Shown here piece by piece: positions 10,598 through 19,299 of a stretch of DNA of 64,000 nt. Location: the NCBI GenBank assembly GCA_963723745.1, contig CAVRRZ010000001.1, positions 310,001 through 374,000 of the forward strand. Direction: 5' to 3'. A program made the position numbers and the translations under genes. A model generated the notes under the pieces. It saw nothing but the letters and a program-made list of their open reading frames with translations, was not told the origin of the DNA and searched no databases. This stretch comes from CAVRRZ01 sp963723745. Lineage in GTDB: Bacteria > Actinomycetota > Actinomycetes > Mycobacteriales > Geodermatophilaceae. Every line of letters starts with the position of its first letter. The first letter of the stretch is position 1.

Positions 10598-11401
10598 TCA
10601 CCTCTCCCGGAGAAACACCGATGTCAGCCCCATGACTGCCAACATGTCGTCGAAGTACTGGTTGTCGCCGCGGATGACCGCACGGCCGCCCGCCCGGAGG
10701 CGGCGCTTCGCCCACCGCAGCAGGGGCGGGAATGCCGTCGAGTCGATGTGAGTTAGTTCGCGGATGTCGATGGCCAGGACCGCCTGTTCCTCCAGACGCC
10801 GTTGTAGCTGCACCCGGTTGACGGCTGGGGCGTCCATCTCACCCCGGAGATGGATCACCAGACCGTCCTGCTCTCGCGCCACGGTGATGGAGCCCTGGGC
10901 AACGGGGATGGAGTCGCTGCGGTCCTCGGCCACTCGACCGATGTGGTCCGGCAGCTTGGCGAGTTCCGAGTTCACGGTTTGCTGCACCATGCGCTGCAGT
11001 GCCTTGCGCTGCAGGGCGTGCAGCAGCCGGTTGCCCTCCTTGGGCTCGTGAGTCACCGTCACTGTGACTTGGGTGGAACCTGGCTCCGCGTCTGCGAGCT
11101 CGATGCGGGTCTGCCAACTCTCCGACTTGAGATCCAGCCGGGTCCCGATGCATGCCTGCGCGACCCAGTCGACCACTTCCCCGCTGACCGCGCCCTGCGG
11201 CGGTTGCCCCCCCTCCAGCCGGCCGGGTACACAGACGAACCTGGTCCCCATTCCCATCGTCACGCTGGCTTCATCGTTCGAGTCCTCAGAGAAGACATAG
11301 GAGACGTCGCACACCGGGCAGTACGGGGTGAGGGCGGTCAGCGCCTGCCACACGGACTGCCGAGGGAACGGAACCTCGCGCGTGCCTGAGGCGGTCGTCA
11401 T
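10598..11401 (-). CDS. SRPBCC-like domain fused to a STAS domain
   Basis: A 267-aa soluble protein. Residues about 1-155 look like an SRPBCC/DUF2505 lipid-binding fold (start with TTASGTREVPFPRQSVW; later VTVTVTHEPKEGNRLLHAL). Residues about 165-267 form a STAS domain with VIHLRGEMDAPAV and IDIRELTHIDSTAFPPLL, the last part aligning with the phosphorylatable Ser loop of anti-sigma antagonists. The pairing is unusual and its job unknown. It may join a stress signal to a sigma-factor switch. A perfect dyad lies 44 bases upstream of the ATG. Confidence 0.7.
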   Translation of the reverse strand: MTTASGTREVPFPRQSVWQALTALTPYCPVCDVSYVFSEDSNDEASVTMGMGTRFVCVPGRLEGGQPPQGAVSGEVVDWVAQACIGTRLDLKSESWQTRIELADAEPGSTQVTVTVTHEPKEGNRLLHALQRKALQRMVQQTVNSELAKLPDHIGRVAEDRSDSIPVAQGSITVAREQDGLVIHLRGEMDAPAVNRVQLQRRLEEQAVLAIDIRELTHIDSTAFPPLLRWAKRRLRAGGRAVIRGDNQYFDDMLAVMGLTSVFLRER

Positions 11402-11444
11402 CCCGTTCCTTTGACTTCGAGGACCGGTCAGGTCTTGGACCGGT

Positions 11445-11461
11445 TACTAGCAAGACTAGTA
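11445..11461. promoter_or_regulatory. TACTA-N7-TAGTA dyad, upstream of the STAS gene
   Basis: TACTAGCAAGACTAGTA, both half-sites perfect, in the promoter region of the SRPBCC-STAS gene. Confidence 0.75.
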
Positions 11462-11626
11462 GGACGCGGGCGCTACAGGCTGCGCGGATCGCGGCCGGAG
11501 AGGCGCCACGGGCCGCTGACCACGTCGGCCCGCTGCTCGGCTCCGCTCTTCGCAGCTTCAAAGGTCCATCTCCCGGGCGTCGTCCTGGAATGCGGCGCCG
11601 CGCGTCGGCCGCCTGTGGATCAACGG

Positions 11627-11655
11627 CTGAACCGCCCCGGCGAGTCCGGAGACTC
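11627..11655 (+). repeat. left inverted repeat of the IS3 element
   Basis: 29 bp, starting CTGAACCGCCCCGG, exactly complementary to 12945-12973. Confidence 0.92.
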
Positions 11656-12595
11656 AGGTTGTTGAGACCCGAGCCCGGTCTTGGGCCGGGTGGTGACCGT
11701 AGAACACCTGCTCGTACTCGACCGGGGTCAGGTCGTGGCAGGCGGTGTGCAGCCGGCGGTTGTTGTGCCAGTCGACCCACTCCAGCGTGGCGAGCTCGAC
11801 GTCGTCGAGCCCCTTCCAGGGTCCGCGGCGGCGGATCAGCTCGGTCTTGAACAGCCCGATGTGGGTCTCAGCCAGGGCGTTGTCCAGCGCGTCCCCGACC
11901 GTGCCGACGCTGGGTGCGGCTCCGGCGGCGGCCAGCCGCTCGGTGAACGCAATGGATGTGTACTGCGAGCCGGCGTCGTTGTGGCACACGAGCCCGGACA
12001 GGTCGCTCACGCCCTCGCGGCCGCGGGTCCAGATCGCCTGCTCGAGCGCGTCGAGCACCAGCTCGGTGCGCATGCTCGTCGCCGCCCGCCAGCCCAGGAT
12101 CCGGCGGGAGTGGGCGTCGAGGACGAAGGCGACGTAGACGGTGCCCGACCAGGTCGCCACGTAGGTGAAGTCCGCCACCCAGACGGCGTCCGGGCGGGCC
12201 TGGGTGAAACGGCGTTGCACCAGGTCCGCGGGGCGGGCCGCACCCGGATCGGCCACTGTCGTGCGGCGGATCCGGCCGCGGCGGGCGCCCTCCAGGCCGA
12301 GCTCGCGCATCAACCGCTCGACGGTGCAGCGAGCCACCGGGATCCCTTCGCGGTTGAGCGCCAGCCAGACCTTGCGGGCGCCGTAGACGCCGTAGTTGGC
12401 CGCGTGCACCCGGGCGATGTCGGCCTTGAGCTGCTCGTCCCGCTGGTCCCGGGCCGAGATGCGGCCGCGGGCGTCGTAAAAGGTGCTGGGGGCGATCGGC
12501 GTTCCGTGCTCGGTGAGCACCCGGCAGATCGGCTCGACCCCCCAGCGCAGCCCATCGTCGGTGCGCCGATCGGCGTGGGCTTCGATGAAGCTCAC
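11654..12595 (-). CDS. IS3-family transposase OrfB (integrase core)
   Basis: A 313-aa DDE recombinase with the rve core: the first Asp in VADFTYVAT, the second in CHNDAGSQY, and the Glu in NALAETHIGLFKTEL. The usual HTH_21 helper region precedes it (GVYGARKVWLALNREGIP). It could be made as an OrfAB fusion by -1 frameshifting, as in most IS3 elements. It also has its own GTG at 12595 whose GTGA overlaps the orfA stop, so reinitiation is possible. All catalytic residues are present. Confidence 0.92.
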   Translation of the reverse strand: MSFIEAHADRRTDDGLRWGVEPICRVLTEHGTPIAPSTFYDARGRISARDQRDEQLKADIARVHAANYGVYGARKVWLALNREGIPVARCTVERLMRELGLEGARRGRIRRTTVADPGAARPADLVQRRFTQARPDAVWVADFTYVATWSGTVYVAFVLDAHSRRILGWRAATSMRTELVLDALEQAIWTRGREGVSDLSGLVCHNDAGSQYTSIAFTERLAAAGAAPSVGTVGDALDNALAETHIGLFKTELIRRRGPWKGLDDVELATLEWVDWHNNRRLHTACHDLTPVEYEQVFYGHHPAQDRARVSTT

Positions 12596-12921
12596 GAGGT
12601 CCGCTGTGGCCGGTCGAGCTCGGCCGCGAAGAAACCCGCCGCCGCCTTGAGGATCTCGTTGGCGCGACGTAGTTCGCGGTTCTCCGCCCGCAGCCGGCGC
12701 AACTCTGCGGACTCCTCGCTGCTCACCCCGGGGCGGGTGCCGTCGTCGACCTCGGCCTTGCGGACCCACTTGCGCACCGTCTCGGTCGAGCCGATGCCCA
12801 GCTTCTGCGCCACCGAGCGCATCGCTTCCCACTCGGTGGCATGGTCCGGTCGGCTCTCGGCGACCAGGCGCACCGCCCGCTCCCGCAGCTCCTGCGGATA
12901 CCGGACGCTTCGATCTGCCAC
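12592..12921 (-). CDS. IS3-family transposase OrfA (helix-turn-helix)
   Basis: A 109-aa DNA-binding subunit with the HTH_Tnp_1 pattern (YPQELRERAVRLVAES, then GIGSTETVRKWVRKAE) followed by a leucine-zipper-like region (ELRRLRAENRELRRANEILK). It overlaps orfB by four bases in the -1 frame. It recognises the element ends and works with OrfB. Confidence 0.92.
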   Translation of the reverse strand: MADRSVRYPQELRERAVRLVAESRPDHATEWEAMRSVAQKLGIGSTETVRKWVRKAEVDDGTRPGVSSEESAELRRLRAENRELRRANEILKAAAGFFAAELDRPQRTS

Positions 12922-12944
12922 GACTCCATCCTCCTCAAGGACTG

Positions 12945-12973
12945 GAGTCTCCGGACTCGCCGGGGCGGTTCAG
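12945..12973 (-). repeat. right inverted repeat of the IS3 element
   Basis: 29 bp, the exact complement of 11627-11655, ending GGGGCGGTTCAG. Confidence 0.92.
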
Positions 12974-13014
12974 TATAAGCCAACAGGAGAGTTCGTCCAC
13001 AGCGGGCAACGTGA

Positions 13015-13794
13015 TTAGACGGCCGCGTCGACGTCCACGCCTCTCTCCCGTAGCCAGGCCATGGGGTCCACACGGCTACCCTCGAGCCCGCCCTCGTACA
13101 CCTCGAAGTGCAGATGTGGGCCGGTGGACTGGCCTCGGCTGCCGACCAGCGCGATGGTCTCGCCCGCGTCGACGTACTGCCCCGGCTCGACCAGGATCTT
13201 CTCCATGTGGCCATAGACGGTGACGTCTCCGTTGTCGTGAAGGATGTAGACCGCCAGGCCGAACCCACTGGCTGACCCAGCTCTCAGAACGACACCGTCC
13301 GCCGCGGCGTACTCCGGGGTCAGCATGGGAGCGGCGAGGTCCAAGCCCTTGTGAGTGGTGCCCCAGCGGGGGCCGAAGCTGCTGGTCAACCTGGCCCCGT
13401 CGATGGGGAACACTGCCTTCGGCCGGGCCGCCTCGATCGCGGCGGCCTCCGCCTCGGCGCGGGCCGCGCGCGAGGCAGCTACGTCCTGCAGCCGCGCCTG
13501 GGCCTCCGCTATCGTGACCGACGCCTGGGGCATGGGCTCGAGACCCTCGTCGTCGGCGAGGAGCGCCTGCTGGGCCTCAAGCACCGACGTCGCCTCGACC
13601 GAAGCCGCCGGCGCGCCGGTCATATCGAGCCCCGCCGCGCCGATCCCACCGGCGAGCAGGGCCGCCAGGAGGAGCGCCGGCCGGCGGCTCACACCCGCCG
13701 AGCCGTACCGGCGGCGGGGCGCCTCGAGGCGGGAAGGCGGACGTACCACTCCGAGGAGGTCGGTGGCTGCCTCACGACCGAAGCGTGCGTCCAT
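13015..13794 (-). CDS. secreted M23 metallopeptidase (LytM-type)
   Basis: A 259-aa protein with an N-terminal membrane anchor or signal (PALLLAALLAGGIGAAGL, about residues 40-57), a short Ala-rich coiled coil and a complete M23 domain. Zn ligands are His and Asp in THKGLDLAAP and the HLHFEV motif in GPHLHFEVYEGGL. It would cut peptidoglycan cross-bridges, or activate amidases if its specificity is regulatory. Very similar to the M23 at 37111-37809, with the same MLTPEYAAADGVVLRAG stretch. The ATG at 13794 follows GGCAGGTG. The IS3 element sits just downstream of its stop. Confidence 0.9.
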   Translation of the reverse strand: MDARFGREAATDLLGVVRPPSRLEAPRRRYGSAGVSRRPALLLAALLAGGIGAAGLDMTGAPAASVEATSVLEAQQALLADDEGLEPMPQASVTIAEAQARLQDVAASRAARAEAEAAAIEAARPKAVFPIDGARLTSSFGPRWGTTHKGLDLAAPMLTPEYAAADGVVLRAGSASGFGLAVYILHDNGDVTVYGHMEKILVEPGQYVDAGETIALVGSRGQSTGPHLHFEVYEGGLEGSRVDPMAWLRERGVDVDAAV

Positions 13795-14257
13795 GCACCT
13801 GCCCGTCTGCTCCCGCACCGCCGAAGGGGAGTTCGGCTTGCCCGATATCCAAACACTCCGTAACGCAGTCGTGACTAACCGTTTGGCGCGTCGCTCCGGA
13901 CACGCCGTGCGAACTGCCTCACACTCCTCATCGGTCACAGCTGCGACTTTCACTGATGCGATTCGAAGGGCCGCAGGAGCCTGGAGCGACGGCGCTCGCG
14001 GGTCTCCGGCACGCCGGCCCGTGCGACCGAACACGCCAGACCAAAACGGGCTTGCCGCTGGTCACGCATACACCCGGCCGGTAACGTCCCCAGCCCTCAC
14101 CGCTCTACTGTCGCTGCACTGACAACAGCGTCGCCAACGCACTGCACGGCCTCGGAGTACTGACGTAGGCCCCGTGGAACACCGCCGCCGTCGGCTGACA
14201 GCCCTACGAGCCGCCACCCCGACCGCGCACTCCCCCCGCCGCCGCCCATGGCGGGAG
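13795..14257. other. 463-base gene-free stretch
   Basis: Upstream region of the M23 gene at 13015-13794. I see no convincing gene and no good match to the TACTA-N7-TAGTA dyad here, although the closely related M23 gene at 37111 has one. Confidence 0.5.
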
Positions 14258-15007
14258 TCAGGGCACGGGCAGAGGGGCGCCGCCCCGCGCGGCAAGCATG
14301 TCGGTCATCGTCGCGACCTCGGCCGCCTGCGTGTCGGCAATCGTTCGCGCAAGGGTCGCAACGGCGGGCTCCGATGCGTTGCCCGCCGCGTACTCGGCCA
14401 TGTCCTCGCCGCCCTGGTGGTGGCGGATCATGAGTCGAAGGAACTGGACGTCGAACGCCGGTCCGCTCAGCGCGCGCAACTCGGCCAGCTCCTCCTCGGT
14501 CGCCATCCCCGGCATGAGGCCGTCGGCCATCCCCGAGCCGGACCCCATGGACGACATGTCGTGCCCGGATGCTTCCTCCATCCACGCCATCGGCTGGCCG
14601 CCGGAGACGCTCAGTCCCCACAGGGCCAGCCAGCCCTGCATCCGGCCGACCTGATTGGTCTGCGTTGAGGAGATGTCGAAGGCCAGCTGCCGCACCTCTG
14701 GGTCCTGGCTGCGGTCGGCGGCGAGATTGGCCATCTCCACGCCCTGCAGGTGGTGCGCCGACATGTCGCGGGCGAAGCCGGCGTCCACGGAGCCGGCGCC
14801 CGGCGGTTCGTCCCGCCCGATGCCCAGCACCACCGTCAGCCCGCCGCCCACCACCAGCACCCCCGCCAAGATGACCGCCACCAGGCCGGCCGTCAACCCG
14901 CGCGATCCCACCCGGCTCACCGATGGCGCTCCTGGCGGCTGGGTGTCGACCGTCACCTCCGGCTCCAGAGACTGTCGCCGTAGTGGCTGGTCACGGCGCC
15001 CACTCAC
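14258..15007 (-). CDS. DUF305 membrane-anchored protein
   Basis: A 249-aa protein with one N-terminal membrane helix (LTAGLVAVILAGVLVVGGG, about residues 39-57) and two DUF305 halves outside the cell: DMSAHHLQGVEMA and LMIRHHQGGEDMA, with a Met/His-rich linker. The GTG at 15007 overlaps the stop of the DUF3105 gene (GTGA). A GTG at 14956 with GGAG upstream is an equally fair start and would shorten the cytosolic tail by 17 residues. It is paired with DUF3105 in one transcript, which suggests a shared extracytoplasmic task, perhaps copper handling. Confidence 0.85.
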   Translation of the reverse strand: MSGRRDQPLRRQSLEPEVTVDTQPPGAPSVSRVGSRGLTAGLVAVILAGVLVVGGGLTVVLGIGRDEPPGAGSVDAGFARDMSAHHLQGVEMANLAADRSQDPEVRQLAFDISSTQTNQVGRMQGWLALWGLSVSGGQPMAWMEEASGHDMSSMGSGSGMADGLMPGMATEEELAELRALSGPAFDVQFLRLMIRHHQGGEDMAEYAAGNASEPAVATLARTIADTQAAEVATMTDMLAARGGAPLPVP

Positions 15008-15762
15008 CCGCCGGCGCGGCTGGCATCGCCGGCCACGAGCGGCGTGGCGATGAACGTGGGGTTCTCGCAGGTCGCCCCGGGTTCGGGGGTGCTGTCCGGA
15101 TTGAAGGCGAGGAAGTCGGCGGCCTGCTGGAGCCGTGGGTCGGTGGCCGAGTCCAGCGTCAGCTGGTTGTTCCACGACTGCAAGCTGATCGGGGCACCGA
15201 GCCCCGGGCGCGGGGACAGCATGAGCCCCGACGTGCCGTCGACCATGTCGCTCAGCGTGGTTATGTCGTCCTCGCTCACCCGCTGCGGGTCGTAGGTGAT
15301 CCAGACAGCGCCGTGCTCGAGGGAGTGGACGGCGTTCTCGTTGCGGATGTCAACGGAGTAGACCGTGCCAGTGCAGTCGGCCCACTCGCCGTCGTGCTCG
15401 CCTCCCACCGGTGGCGACTCCGGGTACTCGACCGGAGTCGCCACATGTCCCTGTCCGTTGGGGTAGTCGTAGACTTGGACCCCGTCGATCTGCTCCGCCG
15501 AGGTGACCTTGTCAGCGTTCGCCTTGTTGACCTGGACGATGGCGTAACCGATGACCGCGACGGCAAAGACCACCACAGCGACCGCGGCGGAGATGAGTCC
15601 CCACGGCCGGGACTGCGTGACGACCTGCGTCGTCGGCCTGGTCCGCTTGCCCGCCGCGCCGCTCGTCCGCCCCGCCCGCCGGGATGCCGCCTTGGTTCCG
15701 GGGGCCCGGCTCGACCCGCCACGGGCCCCGCGATCGTTGTCGGTCTTGCGGTCGTTCGCCAA
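15004..15762 (-). CDS. DUF3105 membrane-anchored protein
   Basis: A 252-aa protein: a Lys/Arg/Ser-rich cytosolic tail of about 50 residues, one membrane helix (GLISAAVAVVVFAVAVIGYA) and an extracytoplasmic DUF3105 domain with conserved features SPPVGGEHDGEWADC, SLEHGAVWITYDP and a C-terminal Cys (GATCENP). Function unknown; the His residues and two Cys could bind metal. I start at the TTG at 15762 because GGAGGAGAG precedes it; reading back to 15861 would cross the dyad at 15817-15833. Confidence 0.85.
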   Translation of the reverse strand: MANDRKTDNDRGARGGSSRAPGTKAASRRAGRTSGAAGKRTRPTTQVVTQSRPWGLISAAVAVVVFAVAVIGYAIVQVNKANADKVTSAEQIDGVQVYDYPNGQGHVATPVEYPESPPVGGEHDGEWADCTGTVYSVDIRNENAVHSLEHGAVWITYDPQRVSEDDITTLSDMVDGTSGLMLSPRPGLGAPISLQSWNNQLTLDSATDPRLQQAADFLAFNPDSTPEPGATCENPTFIATPLVAGDASRAGG

Positions 15763-15816
15763 CGGCTCTCCTCCAGAGATGGGCCTCGGATGCCGGTTGC
15801 GACGGGGCACGAGACC

Positions 15817-15833
15817 TACTAAGACACCTAGGA
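15817..15833. promoter_or_regulatory. TACTA-N7-TAGTA-like dyad, upstream of DUF3105-DUF305
   Basis: TACTAAGACACCTAGGA matches 9 of 10 half-site bases. It is 55 bases upstream of the TTG start; TATCCT on the minus strand overlaps it and could be the -10 box. The rest of the 297-base gap up to 16058 shows nothing else. Confidence 0.7.
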
Positions 15834-16058
15834 TATAACGCGTTCTGGTCTTCCGAGGCACCCCGATCAGCCGTCGTTGCCCGCGTCCGGCGCAGGATCG
15901 AGAGGCTGTATCGCGGGACAGCGGTCGGCGCCCTCCTGGGATGCTGGTGGTTGGCCCTCAGACGCTCGCAGGCTGCAGGGAGAGCCGCCCCAGCTCATTC
16001 ATCCGATCGCCCGCAGTTCCACTAGTCGCCTGCATGGCGCCCATGACCGGATCAGCAC

Positions 16059-17501
16059 TCAACGTGCGGTGACGACGCCCATCATGCCGAGGTCCCCGTG
16101 GTCAAGGACGTGGCAGTGGAAAACCGTTCGTCCGGAGAAGCGGTCGAAGGCGATGCGCACCGTCACCTCACCGCCCGGAACGATGTTGACGACGTCCTGC
16201 CAGACGACGTCAGTGAGCGCCTCACCGCCCTGCGCGACGATCTGCATAGGCCACACGTGCAAGTGGATGGGGTGGTCCATGGAGGAGGCGTTGATCAAGG
16301 TCCACTCCTCGACTGCGCCGACCTGCACGGCCTGGTCGACGCGGTCGGGGTCGAACGCCTTGCCGTCGATGGTGAACTGCATGCCGCCCCCGCTCATGCC
16401 CATCGCGAAGATCAGCCGCCGCCGGGCCGCCACCCCCAGTCCCCGCAGATCCCGGGGTTCCGGTTGCGCAGGCACGGGAGCCAAAGCTGGGACTCGTCCG
16501 CCGGCGACATCGAAGGTCGCCAGGACGAGGCCATCGCCGTCCCCGTTCGCGTTTCTCCCGCCGGACATGGCGCCCATCCCCTCGCGGTCGTAGGGCAGCG
16601 CCCACAGTGTGCTGGAACCTGCGACGGCGTCGACGAGCAGGTCGGCCCGGTTACCTGGCGTGAGGAGCACCTCATCGACGTCCCGGGGGCTTGGGAAGCG
16701 CCCGGAGTCCATGCCCAGGAGACGCAGTTGCTGGCCGCCCAGGCTGAGCCGCAGATATCGTGAGGAACAGGCGTTGACGACCCGCCACCACTCCCGCTCC
16801 CCCGACCGAGCGGTGAGGACAGGCCGGCTCTGCCCGTTGACCATCACCAGGTGCCCCTCCCGGCCGGCCATCACCGACATGCCCGACGGCGACGCGACTC
16901 GGCCGGACTCGTCGAAGGAGATGTCGGAGACCACGAGCACGCGTTCGCGGGTGACCGGCAGGGGCTCGGGCTCCTCCACGAGGATCGCGCCGTAGAGGCC
17001 GCCGAATACTTGGTCGGCGACCATGCCGTGATGATGGGGGTGGTACCAGTACGTGCCCGGCGGATGGTCGTCGGGCAACTGGTAGTCGTAGTCGAAGGAC
17101 TCCCCCGGGTTCACGGCGATGAACACGTTGTCTCCGTTGCCCTCGGGAGAGACGTGCAGGCCGTGTACGTGCAGGTTGGTCGGCTCGTCGAGGTCATTGG
17201 TGAGCCGCACCTGGAGCCGGTCCCCCGGTTGCAGGTACAGCGTCGGGCCGGGGATGCCGCCGTTGTAGCTCATCGCCGTCGCCTCCGCCCCGGCGATTCG
17301 GACGCGTCCTCGGACTGCGGTGAGCTCCGTCTTCAGACTGCCGCCGGCGCTGCGCAGGACTTGGGGTTCGCTGAGCCCGCGGCCGGCAGCGGGGGCGAAA
17401 GGGGACGTGCGCTGCCAGGTCAGCCCGGTAGCACCGAAAGCCGCGCTGACCAGGCCGAGCCCTCCGAGCTGCAGTGCCCGGCGGCGGCTGATCGGCTGCA
17501 C
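16059..17501 (-). CDS. Tat-exported multicopper oxidase
   Basis: A 480-aa three-cupredoxin oxidase of the CueO/laccase type. The N-terminus has a twin-arginine signal (SRRRALQLGG). All copper-binding motifs are there: HVHG, YWYHPHHHG, HPIHLHVWP and the final HCHVLDHGDLGMM, which holds the type 1 Cys-His and axial Met. It would oxidise Cu(I) to the less toxic Cu(II) outside the membrane, or metal ions or phenols. It starts at a GTG that overlaps the TAG stop of the SHOCT gene by one base, so the two are cotranslated. Confidence 0.93.
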   Translation of the reverse strand: MQPISRRRALQLGGLGLVSAAFGATGLTWQRTSPFAPAAGRGLSEPQVLRSAGGSLKTELTAVRGRVRIAGAEATAMSYNGGIPGPTLYLQPGDRLQVRLTNDLDEPTNLHVHGLHVSPEGNGDNVFIAVNPGESFDYDYQLPDDHPPGTYWYHPHHHGMVADQVFGGLYGAILVEEPEPLPVTRERVLVVSDISFDESGRVASPSGMSVMAGREGHLVMVNGQSRPVLTARSGEREWWRVVNACSSRYLRLSLGGQQLRLLGMDSGRFPSPRDVDEVLLTPGNRADLLVDAVAGSSTLWALPYDREGMGAMSGGRNANGDGDGLVLATFDVAGGRVPALAPVPAQPEPRDLRGLGVAARRRLIFAMGMSGGGMQFTIDGKAFDPDRVDQAVQVGAVEEWTLINASSMDHPIHLHVWPMQIVAQGGEALTDVVWQDVVNIVPGGEVTVRIAFDRFSGRTVFHCHVLDHGDLGMMGVVTAR

Positions 17502-17752
17502 TACGCGTCCTCCCCGAGTGCGGACAGCCGCTCGCGGTACTCCTCGGTGGTCAGCTCCCCGCGGGCGTAGCGTTCGTCGAGCACCTCCCGGGCGCGGCTC
17601 CTGGATGGCCGCCCGTCACCTCCGCCGGGAGTCCCTTCCCGACGAATGCCGCCTCCCAGCGCCCGAACCGCGACAACGACCACCAACACGATCCCGACGA
17701 CGAGCAGCAGCCAGAACATCCACATCCAGCCCATGCCCGATCCGGTCCCCAT
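17501..17752 (-). CDS. small SHOCT-domain membrane protein
   Basis: An 83-aa protein with one membrane helix (WMFWLLLVVGIVLVVVVAV, about residues 10-28) and a C-terminal SHOCT motif (EVLDERYARGELTTEEYRER). SHOCT domains are short oligomerisation modules often found next to exported metal-related proteins. The ATG at 17752 has GGGAG upstream; a GTG at 17764 is an alternative. It is cotranslated with the multicopper oxidase. Confidence 0.82.
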   Translation of the reverse strand: MGTGSGMGWMWMFWLLLVVGIVLVVVVAVRALGGGIRREGTPGGGDGRPSRSRAREVLDERYARGELTTEEYRERLSALGEDA

Positions 17753-17920
17753 CACGGCTCCCACGTCCTCTCCGTCGTCCGGTTGCTGGCGCCCACCATG
17801 GTGCAGCGCCTCGGGGAGTTACCGTCTGTGGAGTGGCTCACCCGAGGCCCGACTCGGCCGTCGCCGGGTTCGCTGTCCGGCGGGCCGCGAGCCCGATGGG
17901 CGAACCAAAGGAAGACGAGG

Positions 17921-18451
17921 ATGACGACCGAGACCGCGCCGGACATGCCCACCAGGCCGACCGACCAGGCCGGCCGCAGACGGACTCGCCGCGTGCGCTT
18001 GGCGCTCGTCGTCGCAACGGTGGCCCTGGTAGTCACCGATCTGGCCGTGAAGGCCCTGGCCGAGAAGGAGCTCGGGGGTGGGGGGACGGTCGACCTCGCA
18101 GTCCTCGACCTACGACTCGGCTACAACTCGGGCGCGGCGTTCAGCCTCGGCGCCGGACTGCCCAGCTGGTTGATCATCGCTGTGACGGCGCTGATCACCG
18201 CCGGCGTAGCTGCCTTCGCCTGGCGGGCGGCCATCGAGTCAACCGTGCCCATGCGCGTTGGGCTGTCGGGAATCCTGGCCGGTGCGGTCGGGAATCTGGT
18301 CGACCGAGCCGGCGACGGCGTGGTGACCGACTATCTGCACACCGGATGGTGGCCCACCTTCAACCTCGCCGATGTCTTCATCACCCTCGGAGCCGCCACA
18401 GTGCTCATCGCCACCCTCCGCAGCGAGACCAAGGGTGTTCGTAGGAGCTGA
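17921..18451 (+). CDS. lspA: lipoprotein signal peptidase (signal peptidase II)
   Basis: A 176-aa inner-membrane aspartyl protease that removes the signal peptide of diacylglyceryl-modified lipoproteins. Four membrane helices are predicted. Family motifs are present: NSGAAFSLG, then GNLVDR and FNLADVFI, which supply the two catalytic Asp residues. GGAAGACGAGG precedes the ATG. A second lipoprotein-maturation gene, lnt, lies at 30024 in the same window, which also holds many lipobox proteins. Confidence 0.94.
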   Translation: MTTETAPDMPTRPTDQAGRRRTRRVRLALVVATVALVVTDLAVKALAEKELGGGGTVDLAVLDLRLGYNSGAAFSLGAGLPSWLIIAVTALITAGVAAFAWRAAIESTVPMRVGLSGILAGAVGNLVDRAGDGVVTDYLHTGWWPTFNLADVFITLGAATVLIATLRSETKGVRRS

Positions 18452-18848
18452 GCTCGCACGGTGCAGGGAGGTTCGCTGCTGGTCCGAGAGTTGACGAGGA
18501 GCAGCCCGGGCGGGGTACCGCGACGCCTGCATCTGGACGGCATGCGCTGGTGAAGCAGCCGGCATCACGCCGCAGGACCTTTCCACCACCACCGGACGAT
18601 TCTGCGCAGCAGTGACGTGGTCGCTGCCATCGCCGGACCCGACCAGGGGTGGCCGCCGCCTCCTCCACAGCAGGGTGATCACGCGCGTAACGGCGGCCAG
18701 CCGGCGCTCACGACAGTTGTTCTCCGTCGTCTTGTGGCGATCCACGACCGAAAGACGTCGCCTGAACATGTCGTCCCAACATCCGTTGCTACGTTGTACG
18801 CTCGAGTTGAGGTGCCGCAGACGCGCCGACTGGAGAGGGACACCGGCC
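18452..18848. other. 397-base gene-free stretch
   Basis: Between lspA and the CadC-like gene. I see no coding region with family resemblance and no dyad of the recurring type. The last 80 bases should hold the promoter of the regulator; TACGCT near 18796-18801 is a possible -10 box. Confidence 0.4.
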
Positions 18849-19298
18849 GTGCGAACTGATCAATGCGAGTTGTTGTGCCTGGACCTGCAGCATGCCGAGG
18901 AGGTCCGGGAGGGCCTGCCCGAGCTGGATGAGGCGCAGCTGCACGCCACTCGATTCAAGGCGTTGGGCGATCCGGTGCGGCTGCGGATCGCCACCGCCCT
19001 CCAGCTGGGCGACGAACTGTGCGTCTGTGACCTGGCCTGGGTCTGCGGCGCCAGTCAGAACCTCGTGTCCCACCACGTAAGGGTGCTGCGTTCGGCGGGG
19101 CTGGCCGCTTCCCGCCGTGAGGGCAAGCTGGTCATGTACCGACTCACCGACACCGGTCACCGGCTGCTCACCGCGACCGGCCTGGTCACCGGCGGAGCAT
19201 CCACCACCACTTCCGGTGCCGAAGGTCGTGGCGGCCCGTCCGGCGACATCGTTCGTACGGGGGACCACCGCGGTCCCGTCGACTTGCAGGAGGCGTGA
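18849..19298 (+). CDS. CadC-like ArsR-family Cd/Pb/Zn repressor
   Basis: A 149-aa winged-helix repressor. It has all four thiolate ligands of the CadC alpha-3N site: Cys6 and Cys10 in the N-terminal CELLC, and Cys58 and Cys60 in ELCVCD. Staphylococcal CadC uses Cys7, Cys11, Cys58 and Cys60, so both spacing and context match. The C-terminus is extended by about 25 residues. The GTG start has GGAGAGGGA upstream. It stands one base before a heavy-metal ATPase gene, which it very probably represses until Cd, Pb or Zn binds. Confidence 0.9.
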   Translation: MRTDQCELLCLDLQHAEEVREGLPELDEAQLHATRFKALGDPVRLRIATALQLGDELCVCDLAWVCGASQNLVSHHVRVLRSAGLAASRREGKLVMYRLTDTGHRLLTATGLVTGGASTTTSGAEGRGGPSGDIVRTGDHRGPVDLQEA

Positions 19299-19299
19299 C

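Larger units (their letters stand above)
11627..12973 (-). mobile_element. intact IS3-family insertion sequence
   Basis: A 1347-bp element bounded by perfect 29-bp inverted repeats and holding overlapping orfA and orfB. No target-site duplication is visible: the three bases outside the left end are CGG and outside the right end TAT. That suggests a later rearrangement at one flank or recombination between copies. Confidence 0.92.

Noticed and set aside
12592..12832. OrfB start upstream at 12832
   Set aside because: That stretch overlaps orfA in another frame and lacks family features; OrfB begins by -1 frameshift or at the GTG at 12595.
16019..16040. CACTAG near 16020 as a further dyad
   Set aside because: No matching second half-site at the 7-base spacing and no gene start near by.
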